A DNA stretch of 64,000 bases from Bretschneidera sinensis (GCA_023935145.1 CM043698.1:64874001-64938000); one strand, 5' to 3'. Shown: positions 1-12,178, counted from the stretch's first letter. Notes: generated by a model from the letters alone, not told the origin. Program-made: numbers and translations.

Positions 1-2377
1 ACAATATATTTCTAATTTAAATAAATTCAAAACATATATAAAGTATGAAAGGAAACTTTTTTGTTGCTTTTTTTTTTCAAAAAGAAAAGAGATTAAATAC
101 AGCAAACAAATTGAAAGATAAATACAAAACCTTATAAATTTGTATAGGCAGATCTGCGACAGTGGGTCAAAGACAAGCCGACCAATAGAGATCTCTTAAA
201 TAGAGATATTTAGGAATCCTAGTCCTACTCCAACGCTTTAACTAAAGAAATTCAATAATGATAAAATACTAAGTTCTAATCCTATCCAAGAAATTAAATC
301 CTTATCAAATACTATGTTCTGATATCCCTACTAAAATATAATTATTTCATGATTACAAAATTATAAATTTGTCTCCATACCCTTTTGTACCCCATCATGA
401 AGCTATACTGCGGGGTATAAATTAGCAGGTCTTTTACTGTCAAACTGAGCTCTTACATCCATATTGAATGGAAGGACCTAATTAGTTAACTATTACTGAT
501 ACTTATAGGACCAGATTAAAAATTTAGAACAATTAAAATGCGTATGGCTAAAATCAATGTGACTCGACAAAAATCATAATTTAGCCTTTGCATTAATACT
601 TAATTAAGTTAAGCTTTCTTCTACCCGGAAAGGAATTTACTTGATGAAACTAAATATTGAAACAAATTATATTTACTAATCGAGAGATCAAATACCTATA
701 AGTTATAGTAACTTTTTATGAATTAAGAACTTATCAAAAAAATTATGAGTTGTGTAAAACTATTAATTCTTTTATTTTACATTTGAAATTTCTATTTAAC
801 GGGATGGAACTTCACCTGCAAGATTTTTTAGTTTTAAATGCGTTTCGTGTCGCACAATTAGGTGCCACTAAAAAATAACAAGTCAAAATCCTCTTGAAGC
901 AGACAGGCAAAAGACTTGACTAAAAACTAAGAGTTGAACACATTCAGTTGAGAGTTTTTAGGAACATTATACCACTGACATTTTTACCTTGAATATTTCT
1001 TGAAAGTTCCACACACACACGCAAATATATATATATATTTTGTCCATCTTTCCATTTTGGGATGTAGTGTCCATTTTGAACAATTGATGCATAGTAAATT
1101 TTGAACTTTCCTGATTTTCCTGATAAATAAAGACATTACAAAAAGAAGAGAGGCATTGAAAAGAAAAAATCGAGTTTACAAATAAAGGGTAATTTTTAGA
1201 AAGACAATAGTACTTTTTTGAAGAACAGTGCATTTACTGTTGTTTCCTTGAAAGATTGGAAGTCCAAAGATGGACAGAAAATATGGGACGGTGGGAGTAT
1301 TTGTTTGCGTGCATGCGAGTCATGTCTATGTATGTATATATGTACACATAGATGTATATATGCCCACATGCACAAAAAATACCTGTCAATAATTATCCAG
1401 TTTTTATGTTATTTCAAGGTCATTTTTTTGCATGATAGTTTGTATCAATTTAAACATTTTATTTTATATAGCAACAACTTTATAATCAAATTTTACAGAA
1501 GTAGGGGTTAAGTTGTGAAACACAATTCTCAATTTCCAGTCATGTGTATATATATATATATCACAAAAACATCATTAATGGACACCAAGGGGGTGCCAAC
1601 CTAGAACAAAAACGAAAGCTTACGAGAAAGGAATTTCAGACGATTAATCACCTTCTAACTCATTTATGCTAGAATTTCTCCTATACAAAAAGTTCAAAGT
1701 AGAAAGTCATCTATCCTTTACAATGTTAATAGGGGTTGGCTAGAATAATCCTCAAAGACGGGAAAGTACTTGTCAATAGGTGTTATATTTGCAAAGTTTG
1801 TGCTGAGTCTGTGTTTCATCTTTAAGCTTGTAGGTGATGGCTTACTCTTTGATTCCACTTTTTATTTTTTGGCTTGTTTGGAATGAGAGAAGTAGGAGTG
1901 CTTTTGATGGTGAACCTCCTATTGAAGTGATTAAACATAGATGGTTCAACACACTTAATTTTTTGTTTAAAGGAATTTTTTTGTGAATGAAGATCTTATA
2001 GATTTTGTGGAGTTACTATCGTGTAGATAGTTTTTGTACATGGGTTGCACCCCCTTAGTGTTTTATTTATATAGTTTTACTTATCAAAAAATGTTAATAG
2101 GGGTTAATTGTAGTTATCAAACGCTTAAATGAAATGCTTAATTTTTAGAAGATACCAAGCAACTTGGCTTTCATGTTCCAGTACTTGTAGAATTCAGTAG
2201 TTTATAACCTTTTCAGTACTTAATTTCATGTATTATCGAATAGCACCTTAGTGTATGGTTTAACTTTTGATGTGTGCATCAAAGCTAATGTCTTAGAATC
2301 ATCTTTTCCTGCCCAAATGGACTCTATAATGTCATAGGCATATGCTTCCCTTTCTCAACAAGCTTTTTTTTTTGCAG
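1..2377 (+). other. intron of the PI4K-alpha gene (5' part outside window)
   Basis: The first recognisable exon of the kinase gene begins at 2378, in the middle of the conserved protein and after a T-rich tract ending in GCAG. The preceding sequence must therefore be intron, or intron plus exons outside the window. I found no stretch encoding the expected upstream kinase residues. The sequence is AT-rich with short TA and CA microsatellites near 1010-1045 and 1545-1560. Short ORFs at 967-1233 (-) and 1218-1511 (+) are low-complexity and match nothing I know. The only structured content is the LINE fragment at 1738-2090. Confidence 0.7.
1738..2090 (+). mobile_element. 5'-truncated LINE (non-LTR retrotransposon) 3' end with target duplication
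   Basis: The + strand encodes pieces of the end of a plant LINE ORF2. A zinc-binding segment reads RCYICKVCAESVFHL at about 1777-1821. A segment reading FWLVWNERSRSAFDG follows at about 1867-1911, then IEVIKHRWFNTL. Stops interrupt the frame. The 3' end has the usual plant LINE tail (a GGTTGCACCCCC stretch, then TTTTACTTATC and an A run). Both sides carry the same 15 bp, ATGTTAATAGGGGTT, at 1723-1737 and 2091-2105. This is a perfect target-site duplication, so both ends are fixed and the copy is a 353-bp 5'-truncated insertion in the kinase intron. Confidence 0.85.
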
Positions 2378-3243
2378 GTTGTGCCTAATACACGAAGCAG
2401 AAGTCAGATGGGTGAAACAACTGACGGTGGTTTGTATGAGATTTTTCAACAGGACTATGGGCCTGTTGGCTCTCCTAGTTTTGAAGCTGCACGTGAGAAC
2501 TTTATAATCAGCAGTGCTGGTTATGCAGTCGCCAGTCTTTTACTTCAACCAAAGGATAGACACAACGGAAATCTTCTCTTTGACAAGTATGATCACTCCT
2601 TTCTTTCTTTGTTTTTAAGTAATTATAAATTATTTTGGGGGAATTTAATTTGAATAATATGCCTGTGAAAGAATGACAAACCCACATTGTTAACACTTTA
2701 TTAATGTGTCAATGCAGCGTGGGGAGACTGGTTCATATTGATTTTGGTTTCATCTTGGAAACATCACCTGGTGGAAATATGCGGTTTGAGAGTGCACATT
2801 TCAAGTTGAGCCATGAAATGACTCAATTACTGGATCCATCTGGGGTTATGAAAAGTGAAACATGGCACCAATTTGTAAGGTAATAGCGCCATTTTTCAGT
2901 CTCTCCTCCCCCTTTCTTTTAGTGTTTGTGATTAAACTTTTTTCTGGATTATATTTGAGTTGTTTGGTTGTATCATGCTTACAGCCTGTGTGTGAAGGGG
3001 TTCCTTGCTGCCCGTCGTTATATGGATGGTATCATCAACACGGTGTCGATGATGCTTGACAGTGGGTTACCTTGCTTCAGCAGGGGCGACCCAATCGGAA
3101 ATCTTCGCAAGAGATTTCATCCTGAGATGAGTGAACGTGAGGCTGCCCATTTCATGACCCATGTGTGTACCGATGCTTACAACAAATGGACCACTGCTGG
3201 TTATGACTTGATACAGTATCTGCAGCAAGGCATAGAGAAGTAG
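2378..3243 (+). CDS. PI4KA1: phosphatidylinositol 4-kinase alpha, C-terminal exons (partial)
   Basis: Three exons, 2378-2586, 2718-2879 and 2985-3243, join in frame with GT-AG borders and end at TAG (3241-3243). They encode the end of the lipid kinase catalytic domain. Exon 1 carries the catalytic loop KDRHNGN (about 2552-2572). Exon 2 carries the activation-loop motif HIDFGF (about 2734-2751). Exon 3 ends in the conserved type III alpha tail [14 protein letters not shown]. The enzyme phosphorylates phosphatidylinositol at the 4 position and supplies PI4P, mainly at the plasma membrane in plants. Codons are split across both introns (AA|C and AG|C). The N-terminal kinase lobe and the large regulatory part lie upstream of the window. 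All visible exons look intact. The alpha rather than beta class is inferred from the C-terminal sequence. Confidence 0.93.
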
Positions 3244-3480
3244 AGAGAACTTGGCCAACCTGTCTTCAAATGTACATGATTGCATTTATTTTATAATTTA
3301 TTAGTCCTATAGCTGCAATATTTTTGAGGGATTCCACTTTAGTTGTTCTGAGGAAAGTATTGTAGAAATGAAAGAAAAAAGATGAGTTGTTTGTAACTTA
3401 GTGGTGGGATTCCTCGTTAGGTCTGTATAAATACAGTTTGTTCTTCCAAATTGTGAATGAAATTCTGTGTTTATTATGTC
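3244..3480 (+). other. 3' UTR of the PI4K-alpha gene
   Basis: The sequence after the stop codon is AT-rich and non-coding. An AATGAA-type polyadenylation signal and TG/T-rich sequence occur around 3455-3480. The exact cleavage site is inferred. Confidence 0.5.
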
Positions 3481-5315
3481 CAAAGCAAATCTGCAATATG
3501 ACTGAGTATCAGAAAGAAGTTTTCGACCTTTGGATTGATGAATCTGTCAATTCGCCTGACATTGTTTGCATATGAATCAGAATACCAGATGGGTGTATAT
3601 AAAATAGTTATATAGATAGTATTGTTAGGCATAGTATGCTGGAGAAGAAATCGACTCCGAGAAATCTCTAGTGATTATTCTAAACTATTGGACAGAAATT
3701 TCTGTGGTCAATTGTTAAGGTACTCTTTGATCTAAGAAGTAGTTTTGATTTATGATTGTGAAAATGTTTTTTAATATAATTTTTGATAAGACAATTATAG
3801 GGTTGTAAAAATTATTTTGCTTTTGGTAAAGTTTGGTTTATCTTCTATTTATAGGAAATAAAAATGCAATACCATGTTTGTTGAGACTTGAGAAGCCTTT
3901 TGTTTCCATTTTCTTTTTCTTTTGCTAAGCGTCAAATGTGTTTGGTTTTTAAAAAATTGTTTATGGTTTTGAAAATATTTTCTATGTTCTCTTTTTTTGG
4001 GAGAAAGAATAAATTTTTTTTTTAAACATCCAACACACATAATAATCTGTTACAGCTTTTCAGATATAAATTGACTTATTTCCGAAAGAAATCTATTTTT
4101 TAATAGTATCTAGCTTCAGAAATGGTACTAATAAATTCTCTCAAGAGACTAGTGGTCTATAATTATGTATTACTGCTTGGCTCCACTGAATTGAAGTGTG
4201 ATCTTTAGGAGATCAACTTGGAGCTCTCTGTCAGATTCCCAGACATTTTAATAATGCATGAAGACAAAAGCCATATGCTTGTTCACTGAGCCATATATGA
4301 TTTTATTGCACTATTAGAGGTTTTGTTATGACAATTGCTAACGTAGACGTGAAAGAAATGAAATGTGTAATACACATGCAAAGTTTACATGCGCATATGT
4401 AATACATGTATTATAAATCAATAGTCGACGATCACGATTAATATTAGTTATTTTTTTTACTCAAAATTCATAAATAAAGATGTAATTTCATCAGAAAAAG
4501 TGAAATGAAAAACATTTTAAAAGTAATTGGAAGGTGATTTTTGCCCTACTTAAAAAAGTAATAATAAAAATTCAATATACACCGAAATAGACCTCTTCAG
4601 TACTCATTCTAAGAGGTACTCCAACCACATAATATAATAATGCAGACAAAGACCCAGAATGAGAATGACAACCACCAACCGGCTTCATCCTTAACCATAT
4701 GTGGCACATTTTTCATAGAAAACAACTTTTACCTCCTCAATAATTGGAGCTTTCCTACAAATGTTCCAAATTTTCAATGATTTTTACAATATCATCCCAT
4801 GCAATATCAGTTGCCTTAATTTCATACCTATAGCAATTGGTATGCTTCATTAGAGTCATGTTATGAAAAGTATCTCAATTAATTTTCTCTTAAAGTCGCA
4901 ATATATAATTTAGCAAACCAAATTTAACTATAAAATAAATACAAACCAAACCAAAAAAAAGGATTTTAAGTGATTTAGTTGCCGGAGTAAAATTTATTAA
5001 TGTCGTAACAATATTACTTAAAATGATAAAATTTTCTTTATATTACTTTTTTTTTTATTTAAGGTCATTTTGTCGAATAAGAAAATATTATTATGACATT
5101 AACAAATTATGATTTACCACCCAAAGAAAGAATAAAATGGAACAACATTGAAAAAAAAACTACTTTAGTTTTTATCACTCTTTATTAGTATTTTTTTATC
5201 TTTTTCCATCGGATAATCTCACATATTTCCCCATTTTTTCTTCAGGGGGGGGGGGGTTACAACTAAAATTTTAAAGCAAATATATTTACTAAAAACACCC
5301 TCTACATGACTAACC
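3481..5315. other. intergenic region between PI4K-alpha and the first PLT gene
   Basis: No gene is visible. From about 4340 onward the DNA is one half of a duplication and aligns with 8130-8222 and 12430-14585. It includes a run of about 13 G residues near 5246-5258, which is shorter and interrupted in the second copy. Short ORFs here have no conserved character. Confidence 0.6.
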
Positions 5316-7293
5316 TTACTCCTTATTGGTCCCTAACTGAATCTGACCATTAATATCCTTGTCATTGTTCTTCTTAGAATCCCTCCAATTGAATTTACCA
5401 AAGAGTCCCTCCATCTCCTCCAAAGTTTTTCCTTGTGTTTCTGGTAGGAATGTATAAAAGAACACCCATGCAACCATTGCAATTCCTCCGTACAAGAAAA
5501 AGGCCCCACCGATTGTGATCGCTTTATACAAGGATAAAAAAGTCATTGATATTACCCCACTTGTGACCCTATTAACAGCCACCCCCATGCTCGCGCCCTG
5601 AGCACGTAGCCTCAAGGGGAAGATCTCCGAGCTGTAGACCCATGCGATGGGCCCCATCCCGATCGAGAACGTCGCGACGGATGCTAACACCATGGTGATG
5701 CTCAATACAACCGCCCACGTCAGCTTCTTATCCGGGTTGTGGTCAATGACGGTGAGGCTACACCCGAGTGTACCTAAAGACAAGATTACACCTCCAACGC
5801 TGGTAAGAAGCAACGGGCGCCGTCCGATCCTGTCAAGCATAAACGTGGCAACCAAGATGAATATAGTTTTGGTGATTCCAACAGCTACGGTCGCGAGTAG
5901 CTTTTGATCGGATGACGTAAGCCCAGCTTTCTCAAAGATCCTAGGTGAGTACAACACAACCGCGTCTAAGCCAGGCGCTTGTTGGAAGAAATGAATACCA
6001 ATGGCTGCGATTAAAACTCTCCGAACAGACGGTGTTGGGTTAATTAGTAGTTCCCTCCATACACCTTCACCGTGGCTACGTTTCTGCACCTGAACGACAT
6101 CATCGTGACAGTCTTCAGGGATCCCTGCTGCTCCTTTGATATCAGCTAGTCTCAACTCAGCTTCCTCTTTGCTATCTGAGGTTTTGTCAAGGACTTTCTT
6201 CGCATCACCGAGTCGACCCTGCATCACTAGCCACCGTGGCGATTCGGGCATGGCAAGCACCCCAAGCGCGAGAAACACGGAAGGAACTGCCCCGATCCCC
6301 AGCATAAATCGCCACCCCAAGTTAACCGGAAGTTTCGAAAAAGCGTAGTTCGATACATATCCCAAAAGTAAACCGCCATTGATAAATACCTAAAACAATA
6401 GTGAGTGGAATCAGATTCGTTTGGCCTAACCATAAAAATGGAGAAAACTATGAACTGTATATTGTTTGGTAAAATAAAAATGAAAACAATTTTTTAAAAT
6501 TAAATTTTAATTTTTATAAATAAATCGTTTTTAAAAGTGTTTGAATTAATTTTTTCTTATAATAAATAAAACTAAAAAAATAAATTATCCCAAACAATAT
6601 GGTTCATAATTCAGAAAGGAAAAAAATACAAAAAAAGGAACAATTTTTTTTTTTTAAAAAAAACTGTATGAAACCAACCTCGGGGAAGGAGGTGAGGAAA
6701 CCACGGGAGGAAGCCGAGGAGACCTCGGCAGTGTAGACGGGGGCGATCATGAGGGCGTAGCCAACGCCGATGCCGGCGACGAATCGACCCACCATGAGGA
6801 AGGCGTAGTTGGTGGCGAAGCCCATGAGGAGTGCTCCGACGAAGAAAATGGCACCGGCGAATACTATGGTGTACCTGCGGCCAATCCAGTCGGAGGTCTT
6901 GCCGGCGGCGCAGGAGCCGAAGAGAGAGTACAGGTTGATGATCCCGACGAGGATCTCGATTTCCACGTCGGAGACCTTCAGGTCTTTTTGTATGTAAATC
7001 ACAGCTCCGCTCATTACCCCAATATCTGCAAATTAAACACACCAACATTAACATAACTAAATTGTTTTTTTTAAAATAAGTGTTTATTGTGCTTAAAATT
7101 AATCAAAGAAAAGAAAAGAAGTAATTATGAACTCACCATAGCCAAGGAGGATTGAAGTCATGGAAGCTAAAATTGCACAAGCGAAAGCATACTTGTTTCT
7201 CTTCGGTTTCTTTGGAGGATCGAAATCCGCAATGGCTTTCTCTCCTGTGTGTTTACCAGAAACGACATCGTGTTCTGGTTTCAGGCCAGCCAT
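5316..7293 (-). CDS. PLT: polyol/monosaccharide transporter, first tandem copy
   Basis: Exons on the - strand are 7293-7137, 7025-6679 and 6389-5316, with GT-AG borders; they join into 525 codons. The product is a 12-helix major facilitator of the PLT/PMT class: a plasma-membrane H+ symporter for sugar alcohols, inositol or monosaccharides. Family signatures are present: GKTSDWIGRR at residues 94-103, PESPRWL at 216-222, DRIGRRP at 354-360 and PETQG at 484-488. Length and exon layout are normal, and the ATG matches the duplicate gene exactly. One oddity is clear. The usual QQ-A-S-G-I-D motif of helix 7 reads QQ-A-P-G-L-D (residues 304-310; CCT at 5975-5973, TTA at 5969-5967). Further changes at otherwise conserved sites include LAS for LAY and PIA for PIT before the helix 10 motif. 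No frame break is seen. Substrate is not predictable from sequence. Confidence 0.93.
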
Positions 7294-7440
7294 CTCTGCT
7301 TGCTAGCTAGCTAGCTATTGCTAGAGACAGATGGATAGAAACAGCAGAGAGAGAGAAAGAGAGAACGAACGAGAGTTGCAGTGAAAATGTGTGGAGAGGT
7401 GCTTTAAATAGACCCAAAAGGTTGGATCATGAAGGGACAA
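7294..7440 (-). promoter_or_regulatory. core promoter and 5' leader of first PLT gene
   Basis: Reading the - strand, a TATA-type box TATTTAAA lies at about 7410-7403, roughly 110 bases before the ATG at 7293. The leader is CT-rich with repeated AGCT just before the start codon. The same arrangement is kept in the second gene, which supports function. Transcription start is inferred. Confidence 0.6.
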
Positions 7441-8227
7441 AATGGTCAAAACAGTTCACTAACCAGCTGCTGTGCTTATAATTGAGCCCGTGTGAGTTTG
7501 TGACACTAACGCAGCACGAAGAAAGAAAGAAATAAGGTTAAAACCGGAAAAGCACTATTTAAAACCTAAACAGAGGTTTCAAACTCGGGAAATACTTGTA
7601 CACCATGTTACAGCTGCAATTTTGAGACCCTAATTGTTTGGTTTCATATTTTTTAAGTATATGTGTGCTCCTTTTTTAATAAAATATTTTTATTAATTTC
7701 AATGGATAATTTTTTTTAATAAAATATTTTATTAATTTCAAGGGATAATTTTTTTGGGTACATTGATAAGAAAGAAAATCAAATCCAGATTTTTCATATG
7801 AAAAACCCAAACACACTAAATCCAAAATTCCAAAATCAATTTCAAGAGATAAATTTGGATTATGATCTGTTTTGTTAATTCCATAAAATATTATTTAAAA
7901 TAATAAAATTATCTCGAATGATATTATAATCAGAATATGAATTATTAATGCAAAAAATGTTATTTCAAATGATAAATTATTTATTTCATATGAATTATCC
8001 TAAGTGATAATATTGTATAATATAAAATATTTTACTTAATGAAAATAATTTTATCAATACAAATGATATTATTTTAATTTAAAATGACAAATTTAATATA
8101 TATATATATATATATATATATTGTCAATATCATAGACGTGAAAACATGCAAAGTTCATATGCGCCTATGTAATACATGCGTTATAAATCAAATGTTAATC
8201 ACGTTACGTTAGTTATTCTTTTAGTAC
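7441..8227. other. upstream region of first PLT gene and duplication junction
   Basis: The part to about 7800 aligns with the region upstream of the second PLT gene. The rest is AT-rich, with a TA microsatellite at about 8098-8122. From about 8130 the sequence matches 4340-4450, so the second duplication unit starts here. No gene is present. Confidence 0.6.
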
Positions 8228-8386
8228 TGTTAATGTATTATATGGGTTTAGTCCTACATTGGTTGTGTATAGCTTTGTTTTTCATATTAGCTTGTATAAA
8301 TAGGATAGCTCCCTTTGTAAGTAGATCACACCATTCAATACAATTCTTCTTTTTGTATTGTCACACTTCCTCTCTTAAATTCAACA
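8228..8386 (+). repeat. copia left LTR (159 bp)
   Basis: It begins TG and ends CA. It contains a TATA-like TATAAATAGG near 8294-8303 and directly abuts the primer-binding site. The LTR-internal TATA box could give a weak promoter between the two PLT genes. Confidence 0.93.
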
Positions 8387-8398
8387 TGGTATCAGAGC
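8387..8398 (+). promoter_or_regulatory. copia primer-binding site
   Basis: TGGTATCAGAGC follows the LTR with no gap. It is complementary to the 3' part of plant initiator methionine tRNA, as in most plant copia elements. Confidence 0.9.
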
Positions 8399-8822
8399 CA
8401 TAATGGTTCTCGGTATTTTAAGAGTTGAGTATGCTCTGTGATTGCCACTATTAGTGGATCCTTCACATTAGAAAATCTTATAGTATACCATTTTCATACC
8501 TGTCGGGTCATCACTATAGTCGGAGTCTCATTCTCCATCAACATCATCTCCGCTGCCGCTCTTGCTTCAGAAACGCTGTTGCCACGTCAGCCCTAAAGGC
8601 CACATCAGTGCCACCTCACAACGACGTTAGTGCCACATCACCTGTTAACATCATATCCGCTGCCGCTCCTGTTTCAGAAACACTGTTGTCACGTTAGCCC
8701 TAAAAGCCACATCAATGCCACCTCACTGACACGTCAGTGCCATGTCACATGTTGACCACCACATCATCAGTTGACCGCCACGTCACCGATTTCTTGGAGG
8801 TTCACCTTCCTCTTTGTGCCTA

Positions 8823-9697
8823 TGGCTGAATCGTACTTACCTCGGGTTATTACTACTGTTCTGGATGAATCTAATTATGTTGTGTGGGCTCAAGAAATGT
8901 CTGGTTTCCTCCGTGGACAAAAATTGTGGCGTTACGTGACTGGAGATATCACTGAACCCAAGAAGAAGGACGACGAAGATGCTGACAAATATGTTGACCG
9001 TGTAGAGGACTGGGATAGTAAAAATCACCAGATTCTCACATGGTTTCGTGCCACTATTATCGCAGAAATCAAACTTCAATTTGGTACACTCCATACAGCT
9101 AAAGAAGCTTGGGATCTTCTCCAACATCGCTACACCAGGGCACATATCTCAAATCGGTATCGTCTTCTTTCTATCCTTCATAGTATGCGCCCAGAACCTG
9201 GACAAACTATCAACAGTTTTCTATCTCAGATGACTGCCGTGTGGAACCAGTTAGCTCTCACTGAGCCAACTTGAGAATGCACAAAAGATGCCGATGTTCA
9301 TGGCAAGTACCGAACTGAGACACGCATTATGCAATTCCTGATGGGCTTGAGAGAGAAATTTGAACCTGTACGAGCTTCAATCCTATACCGGGGCGCGATA
9401 CCTCCCCTAAACGACGTCATTTCTAATCTACTCAGTGAGGAAACACGTCTCGTCACATTACAAGGATCTCATACAGATGTTGCCTTTGCAGCACCTGTTG
9501 CTCTTGCCACACCAGCTGCCAAGACAAACCCATACCAGAAGCCCTTATATTGCAAGTATTGTCATTCACAAGGGCATGAATTGCTCAAATGTCCTTCTCG
9601 CCTATGTAAAGTCTATAGAGAACCGGGTCACTATCTTGCAGACTGCCCTAAACTTCCTTCTGGAAATCAGTCAAATGGGAACCAATATCGCTCATGA
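8823..9697 (+). pseudogene. copia gag (broken)
   Basis: The frame starting MAESYLPRV at 8823 encodes a copia capsid-type region (LWRYVTGDI, AKEAWDLLQHRY). It meets a TGA at 9272-9274 and continues in the same frame from about 9275. A zinc knuckle CKYCHSQGHELLKC (C-x2-C-x4-H-x4-C) lies at about 9550-9591. A second knuckle nearby has lost one cysteine (CKVY for CxxC). A stop follows at 9695-9697. The protein would package element RNA if intact. Confidence 0.85.
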
Positions 9698-9847
9698 GGC
9701 TCATACAATCGGTTCTATTCCAAGCCAAAGAATACTGATGCTGTAGCCACTGATGCTACACCAACTTCATCCAGCTCTTCACCTGATTGGAGTGGTTTAT
9801 GCACTGTTCTTACCGAGGCTCTAACAAAAACTGGTAACAATATAGTC

Positions 9848-10762
9848 ATGTCAGCTACACCAGGTACATCTCAATGGTATTTTGATTCTGCTTGTTGCAA
9901 TCATATGACTTCTGATGCCTCCATATTTTCTTCTAAAACCCGTGATGAGCATGCGCCTACTATTCACACTGCCAATGGATCAAATATGTTGGTCAACCAC
10001 ATTGGACATGTTGAAAGTTCTCATTTGTCTCTCCCTGACACATATTTGGTTCCTAATCTTACGCTTAACCTTACATTTGTTGGACAACTATATGATCTTG
10101 GACTTGATTTGCATTTTTCTTCTACTGGTTGTCGTGTGCAGGACCCTCAGACAGGAAAACTCCTTGGAACCGACCGTAAAGTTAGACTCCCCTTTGAGCT
10201 TACTCACCTCCAAGTCCCATCCTCACCATCACCAAACCAATCAGCCGCATCCATCCCAGCACTCTCTCCCGTGGAATTGTGGCACTCTCGGTTAGGTCAC
10301 ACTTCATCCAGAACTCTACGTTCTCTTATTTCTAGTGGTCAGTTAGGATCACTTCAGCATGAGTCTTTTCATTGTATTCATTGTCAACTTGCAAAACAAT
10401 CGGCTTTACCTTTTAATGAGAGTCAGTTTATTTCTCTTGTACCTTTTGATTCAGTACATTCTGACGTTTGGGGGCCTTCTCCTTATGCATCAATGGGTGG
10501 TGCTCGTTATTTTGTTATATTTTTGGATGACTATTATCGTTATACTTGGTTATTTCTTATGAAAAGCAGATATGAACTCTTTCAAATATATTCTGATTTT
10601 TCTTCTATAGTTCAAACTCAATTCTCTCGGAATATCAAAATTTTTCTTTCAGATAATGCAATGGAATATAAAGATTGTGCTTTTCTAAACCTACTTCACA
10701 AAAATGGCACGCTTCCCCACCGCTCGTGCCCTGGAACCTCCCAACAAAATGGACGAGCCTAA
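9848..10762 (+). pseudogene. copia protease end and integrase core (broken)
   Basis: The frame opens near the protease site WYFDSACCNHMT (aspartate in DSA). It continues into the integrase zinc domain (LWHSRLGH, then FHCIHCQLAKQ) and the catalytic core (HSDVWGPSP; LSDNAMEY). It ends at a stop just after QQNGRA, where the third catalytic residue (a glutamate) would follow in intact elements. The core is therefore incomplete in this frame. Confidence 0.85.
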
Positions 10763-11550
10763 CACAAACATAGACATATTCTTACACCGTTTGTGCTATA
10801 CTCATTTCGTCATCATGTCTTGAACGTTTTTGGGGTGATGCTGCCTTAACCGCAGTGTACACAATCAATCATGTCCCTTCCGCTACAATCCAAAATCAGT
10901 CTCCATTCGAGCGTCTTTTTGGTAAACCTCCTGATTACTCTAACCTCAGAGTATTTGGTTGCGCTTGTTTTGTTCTTCTCAAACCATATTAACACAACAA
11001 ATTACAACCAATGGCTCATCTGTGTTGTTTCATTGGATATGGTATTGAACATAAGGGGTATCGGTGCTGGGATCTTATTTCTAAAACTCTTTGTATCTCT
11101 CGTCATATCATTTTTTGGGAACATCAAATGTTCACTTCCTTACGATCATTTGAAATGTCAACCATCACTAACTCCAGATTCTTTACTGATCCATCTATTG
11201 AGTTATTTCCTGAGAATCCAGTTTCAGGTACTGTTGAGTCCACCTCCGAATCACCAGCTGATATCACCCTTTCCGTTCTGGACCCAGCTCCAGCTCCAAA
11301 ACCCTCAACTGACCTCACCTCTCCGACTCAATCGGCCGTGCCCGAGGATATTCCTATGTCTGATGAGTCTCCACCAACTTGCTCTAAGAGCCATCCTCCA
11401 GATTACCCCCGCAGATCTACCAGGGTAACTCATCCCCCTTCTCATTTTGCTGATTACCATTGTGATTATCATTTTTTTTCCACTATACTTCATCTGCATG
11501 AGCCTCAATCCTATAAGGAGGCTAGTACTAATCCACTTTAGCATAAAGCA
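10763..11550 (+). pseudogene. copia integrase C-terminal region and linker (frameshifted)
   Basis: Integrase C-terminal similarity continues in changing frames; an intact-element block reading VFGCACFVLL appears near 10949-10978. A proline- and serine-rich linker follows, then the pre-RT motif RRSTRVTHPPSHFADY at about 11409-11456. Frames change at least twice. Confidence 0.7.
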
Positions 11551-12178
11551 ATGGATGAAGAACTTCAGGCCCTAGCTAAAACTCATATATGGGATATTGT
11601 TGATCTGCCTCCTGGAAAAACTCCTATTGGGTGCAAATGGGTGTTTAAGATCAAGACACTTTCTGATGGCTCTTTTGAACGATATAAAGCCCGACTTGTT
11701 GCCAAGGGATTTGCTCAGGAATATGGCATTGACTATGAAGAGACATTTGCTCCAGTGGTAAGGCTCACATCTGTCCGTACACTCCTTGCTGTCGTCACCA
11801 TTCAAAGATGGACTCTATTTCAAATGGATGTTAAAAATGCATTTCTCAATGGGGATCTTCTTGAAGAAGTCTATATGCATACACCTCCCGGCTTGGATGC
11901 CCCTCGAAACAAAGTTTGTCGCCTTCACCGTGCCTTATATGGTTTGAAACAAGCTCCACGTGCCTGGTTTGCCAAATTCAGCACTACCATTCATCAGTTT
12001 GGGTTCACACCGAGTGCTCATAATTCAACTCTCTAGAATACAGTTTGTCTACAATCCGTCAGTTCAGCCAATCAGACAGTTGACATTTTCACTAAGGCTC
12101 ATCCACCCGGACGCTTTCACTCTCTGGTTTCCAAACTCAAGTTCACCTCCCACTTACCGCCTTAAGTTTGAGGGGGGA
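11551..12178 (+). pseudogene. copia reverse transcriptase N-terminal half joined to RNase H tail
   Basis: The frame 11551-12036 encodes the first half of copia reverse transcriptase: GCKWVFKIK, YKARLVAKGF, FAPVVRLTSVR, QMDVKNAFLNGDL and YGLKQAPRAWF. After a stop at 12034-12036 the sequence jumps to the extreme C-terminus (TVDIFTKAHPPGRFHSLVSK, about 12079-12138). About 1 kb with the YVDD active site and RNase H is missing. This internal deletion disables the element. Confidence 0.88.
12168..12178 (+). promoter_or_regulatory. copia polypurine tract
   Basis: A G-rich purine run (GAGGGGGGA) directly precedes the right LTR at the position where plus-strand DNA synthesis is primed. Confidence 0.8.

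Larger units (their letters stand above)
4340..7800. repeat. tandem segmental duplication, unit 1
   Basis: This unit holds the first PLT gene with its downstream and upstream flanks. It matches unit 2 almost throughout. Examples are TGTAATACATG near 4397 against TGTAATACATGCG near 8168, the CACCGAAATAGA block near 4580 against 12577, and the promoter region 7294-7640 against 16560-16915. The edges are approximate because the matching AT-rich flanks fade gradually. Confidence 0.8.

Noticed and set aside
5647..6348. ORFs on the + strand across the PLT exons (also 15410-15622, 6809-6997, 16081-16269)
   Set aside because: They are shadows of the real - strand exons, and codon conservation follows the - strand frame.
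6611..7054. Arginine-rich second - strand ORF over PLT exon 2 (also 15889-16326)
   Set aside because: It is a shifted frame of exon 2 in GC-rich sequence. The frame with MFS motifs is the real one.
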